Source of the DNA: Candidatus Nitrotoga sp. BS
GTDB lineage: Bacteria > Pseudomonadota > Gammaproteobacteria > Burkholderiales > Gallionellaceae
Assembly: GCF_927797785.1 (NCBI RefSeq)
Contig: NZ_CAKMLL010000069.1
Location: 1 to 45,823 of the forward strand
DNA: 45,823 nucleotides
Reading direction: 5' to 3'
This document shows, piece by piece, positions 44,021-45,823 of the stretch (the first letter of the stretch is position 1; every line of letters starts with the position of its first letter). The notes beneath the pieces were generated by a model. It saw only the letters and a list, made by a program, of their open reading frames with translations, did no database searches and had not been told where the DNA came from. Made by a program: the position numbers and the translations under genes.

Positions 44021-44056
44021 CGAACACTAGCAACTCCATGGAGTTGCTAGTGTTCG
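44021..44056. terminator. Perfect 36-bp palindrome between convergent genes
   Basis: Both arms of 18 bases are exactly complementary (starting CGAACACTAGCAACTC, centre CATG). It lies between two convergent antiporter genes, where it would form a strong hairpin in either transcript. There is no T-run on either side, so it could be a terminator of the less typical kind or a protein-binding palindrome. Confidence 0.55.
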
Positions 44057-44119
44057 TGCTTCAAATATATTGGACAATTAAATTGTTTGCGTCAGCGTTT
44101 TACAAACACCATTAAGTTT

Positions 44120-45376
44120 TTACAACAAAAAAAATAACGCTGCAATAGCAGTCGGCGGCAACGCGCCTAGCAGCAAACCAACGGCCCCAATTGATTCGTC
44201 GCTAAAGCCACGTCTCAGTAGTGACACGCCAGCCGGATTAGGCGCATTGGCAATCACGGTCAGGCCACCTCCGGCCACTGCGCCTGCAACCAGCATATAC
44301 TTTTCCTGATCTGACATACCAACAATCAACGAGCCCAGATAGGTGAGCGCCGCATTGTCTGAAATAGCGGTCAGTCCGAGAGCGCCAAAGAATAAGGCAG
44401 TCGGCCCGAGACTGGAGACGATGGGTTGCAGCCACCATTGCTGCATGCCGCCCAATACGACCAATCCAGCCAGAAAAAAACCGACCAGCAATCCCTCTTT
44501 GAGAATCAGTGGGCTTTGATGTCGATCATATGCTTGCGTATAGCCGAGAAACAACAGGAATATTCCCAAGAACAACACAGGATGATGGGCCAAAGTGACT
44601 ACAGCGGCCAAAAATGCCAAGTGGATTGCGCTGACCAGTATGGGAACTTGGAGCGCGGGAGCATCCATTTCGGATGACTGCTTGTCGTGTATATGGGAAC
44701 GCAGCAAGAATATGATTCCCGTCGCATTGATCAGCACGGAAAGACATGACTTCCAGCCAAAAGTTGACGCCATGAACGCAGTATCCCAATTCCATGCCGA
44801 AGCAACCATAAGTACCGGTGGTGCAGCGTAAGACGTCAGCGTGCCACCAATTGAAATATTAACAAAAAGCACGCCCAGAGCTCCATATTTAAGCCATTCT
44901 GGAATCCCTTGCCGAAAAATCTGTGGCGCCAGCATCAATGCGGCAAGCGTCATGGCAGCGGGTTCGGTAATCAGCGAACCCATCAACGGCACTGCAGCCA
45001 AGCCTAGCCAAGCTAACGCAAGACTAGTACGCACCGGTGTCAGGCGTGCAATTAGCAATAATAATTGTCTGACGATCTCCAATATTGGCCGTGAGGCGGC
45101 AACCACCATCACGACAAACACAAACAGAGGTTCCGTATACTGGCGTGACTCAGCGTAATCAATTGCTGCCGCGCCACCCGACACCAGCGCCATCACGACA
45201 ATCAGAACAAATGCCCAGAACCCGAAAACCACCTCAACTTCGCCCAATAGATGGTACATGCCTGCATGTCGAGGGTAACGGTGGGCGAGACGTTCAAATG
45301 ATTTTGCGGCAAATGTATGCAGCAACGCGAGGGCAAAAAGTCCTGCCCCGATTACTTGCATGGTATTAATTTCCAT
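44120..45376 (-). CDS. Putative Na+/H+ antiporter (Na_H_antiport_2 family)
   Basis: A 418-residue membrane protein with about eleven helices, matching the putative Na+/H+ antiporter family PF07399. Recognisable segments are PLMGSLITEPAAMTLAALML, VNISIGGTLTSYAAPPVLMVA, ALGLTAISDNAALTYLGSLIVG and GGGLTVIANAPNPAGVSLLRR, which resemble the paired substrate-binding loops of the ion transporter superfamily (Asp/Asn and Pro-rich). AAGGGA precedes the ATG at 45376. It is convergent with the CPA2 gene; two different antiporters side by side suggest a pH or salt adaptation patch. The transport direction and ion are inferred from the family only. Confidence 0.88.
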   Translation of the reverse strand: MEINTMQVIGAGLFALALLHTFAAKSFERLAHRYPRHAGMYHLLGEVEVVFGFWAFVLIVVMALVSGGAAAIDYAESRQYTEPLFVFVVMVVAASRPILEIVRQLLLLIARLTPVRTSLALAWLGLAAVPLMGSLITEPAAMTLAALMLAPQIFRQGIPEWLKYGALGVLFVNISIGGTLTSYAAPPVLMVASAWNWDTAFMASTFGWKSCLSVLINATGIIFLLRSHIHDKQSSEMDAPALQVPILVSAIHLAFLAAVVTLAHHPVLFLGIFLLFLGYTQAYDRHQSPLILKEGLLVGFFLAGLVVLGGMQQWWLQPIVSSLGPTALFFGALGLTAISDNAALTYLGSLIVGMSDQEKYMLVAGAVAGGGLTVIANAPNPAGVSLLRRGFSDESIGAVGLLLGALPPTAIAALFFLL

Positions 45377-45823
45377 GTAGATCCCTTAGTTCATTGTCGA
45401 TTGTGCGACCATCATAAAGCAACCCGGCTTGTTATCGGCAATATGAAGGAGGATATTGCAGTCTGTTTTAGTATTCAGCTAACGCGTCTATGGTTTTCAA
45501 TGTGCTTAGCATATTCCCATGCGAATATCAGTGCGGAGGCGGCGATGTGGAATGCGAAGTGTCGGAAGTGAGTGACCCAGCATAATGATCATGCCAATTT
45601 CTTTGTACCGCGAGTGGTAACTGGCTAAAGCCGACAAGTCCAATACTGCCAATGTTGCAGCAAATGCACGCTTGTCTGCCCAGACACAGGTGCGGGAAAC
45701 AGATATTCCAAAATAGTCTTAGGTGCCTAATGTCAATATTGAGAGAGAATCTCAAGAGTCTGTTTTACTTCACTGCTGTCCGGTTAAATGAATGGTCAAA
45801 TCGCTGGAAGCCATGATTGACGG
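45377..45823. other. Right-edge region without a supported gene
   Basis: No convincing gene. The last 55 bases (from CACTGCTGTCCGGTTAAATG near 45771) look like the edge of an insertion sequence entering the window, followed by a possible coding start, but the piece is too short to identify. Confidence 0.35.

Noticed and set aside
45528-45755. 75-codon minus-strand frame near the right edge
   Set aside because: No ribosome site and no recognisable domain.
1-45823. CRISPR array
   Set aside because: No regularly spaced short direct repeats were seen; the repeats present are inverted or dispersed.

Overview
The window reads as chromosome of a betaproteobacterium, most likely of the Nitrosomonadales/Gallionellaceae type. 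The evidence is the conserved block aroA-cmk (fused), rpsA, ihfB, lapA, lapB, pyrF, together with a YdbH/YnbE/YdbL operon and a sulfide/persulfide oxidation locus. The taxon is inferred from gene order and protein character; there is no rRNA in the window and I saw no tRNA gene.

Layout. 1-2400: two unrecognised minus-strand genes and a 197-bp miniature transposable element with an 11-bp target duplication. 2434-7163: ettA, a repeat-rich gap, a class 3 lipase and sodB. 7224-13849: a DUF192 protein, the ydbH-ynbE-ydbL intermembrane lipid-transport operon, and a compact run exonuclease-vanZ-rlmD-DUF455. 13951-21491: a glycosyltransferase-like gene, then the housekeeping block pyrF/lapB/lapA/ihfB/rpsA/aroA-cmk, all on the minus strand. 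21597-29400: an accessory region holding (a) the wreck of a type I restriction-modification operon (hsdM start and hsdS end) translationally coupled to an intact DUF3696-type ATPase and a PLD-like protein, (b) rmuC, (c) a three-gene toxin-antitoxin-like cassette whose first gene has two ribbon-helix-helix domains in one chain, and (d) a decayed IS1595-type insertion sequence. 29449-33754: an old-yellow-enzyme/DoxX/pirin operon divergent from a LysR regulator, then cytochrome b561. 34225-40977: a PerM-type permease and a persulfide locus (BigR-type ArsR repressor, DUF442-SQR fusion, two TSUP permeases, divergent persulfide dioxygenase). 41334-45376: a REP-associated Y1 transposase inside two hairpins, a CPA2 antiporter and a putative Na+/H+ antiporter.

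How the genes work together. The sulfur locus is the clearest pathway: BigR senses persulfide with two cysteines spaced as in the founding family member and probably represses both sides of one symmetric promoter/operator. The flavoprotein oxidises sulfide, the dioxygenase oxidises the persulfide to sulfite, and the TSUP permeases export the product. The second TSUP copy arose by tandem duplication, and the tail of the flavoprotein gene was copied with it.

The best candidate for an undescribed system is the ATPase/PLD-like pair at 21597-24157, which outlived the type I R-M operon it belonged to. The second is the double-RHH/DUF4258-like cassette at 26771-27946 with its own repeat-rich promoter. 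The window also holds at least three families of miniature or solo mobile elements, one of them in three copies.
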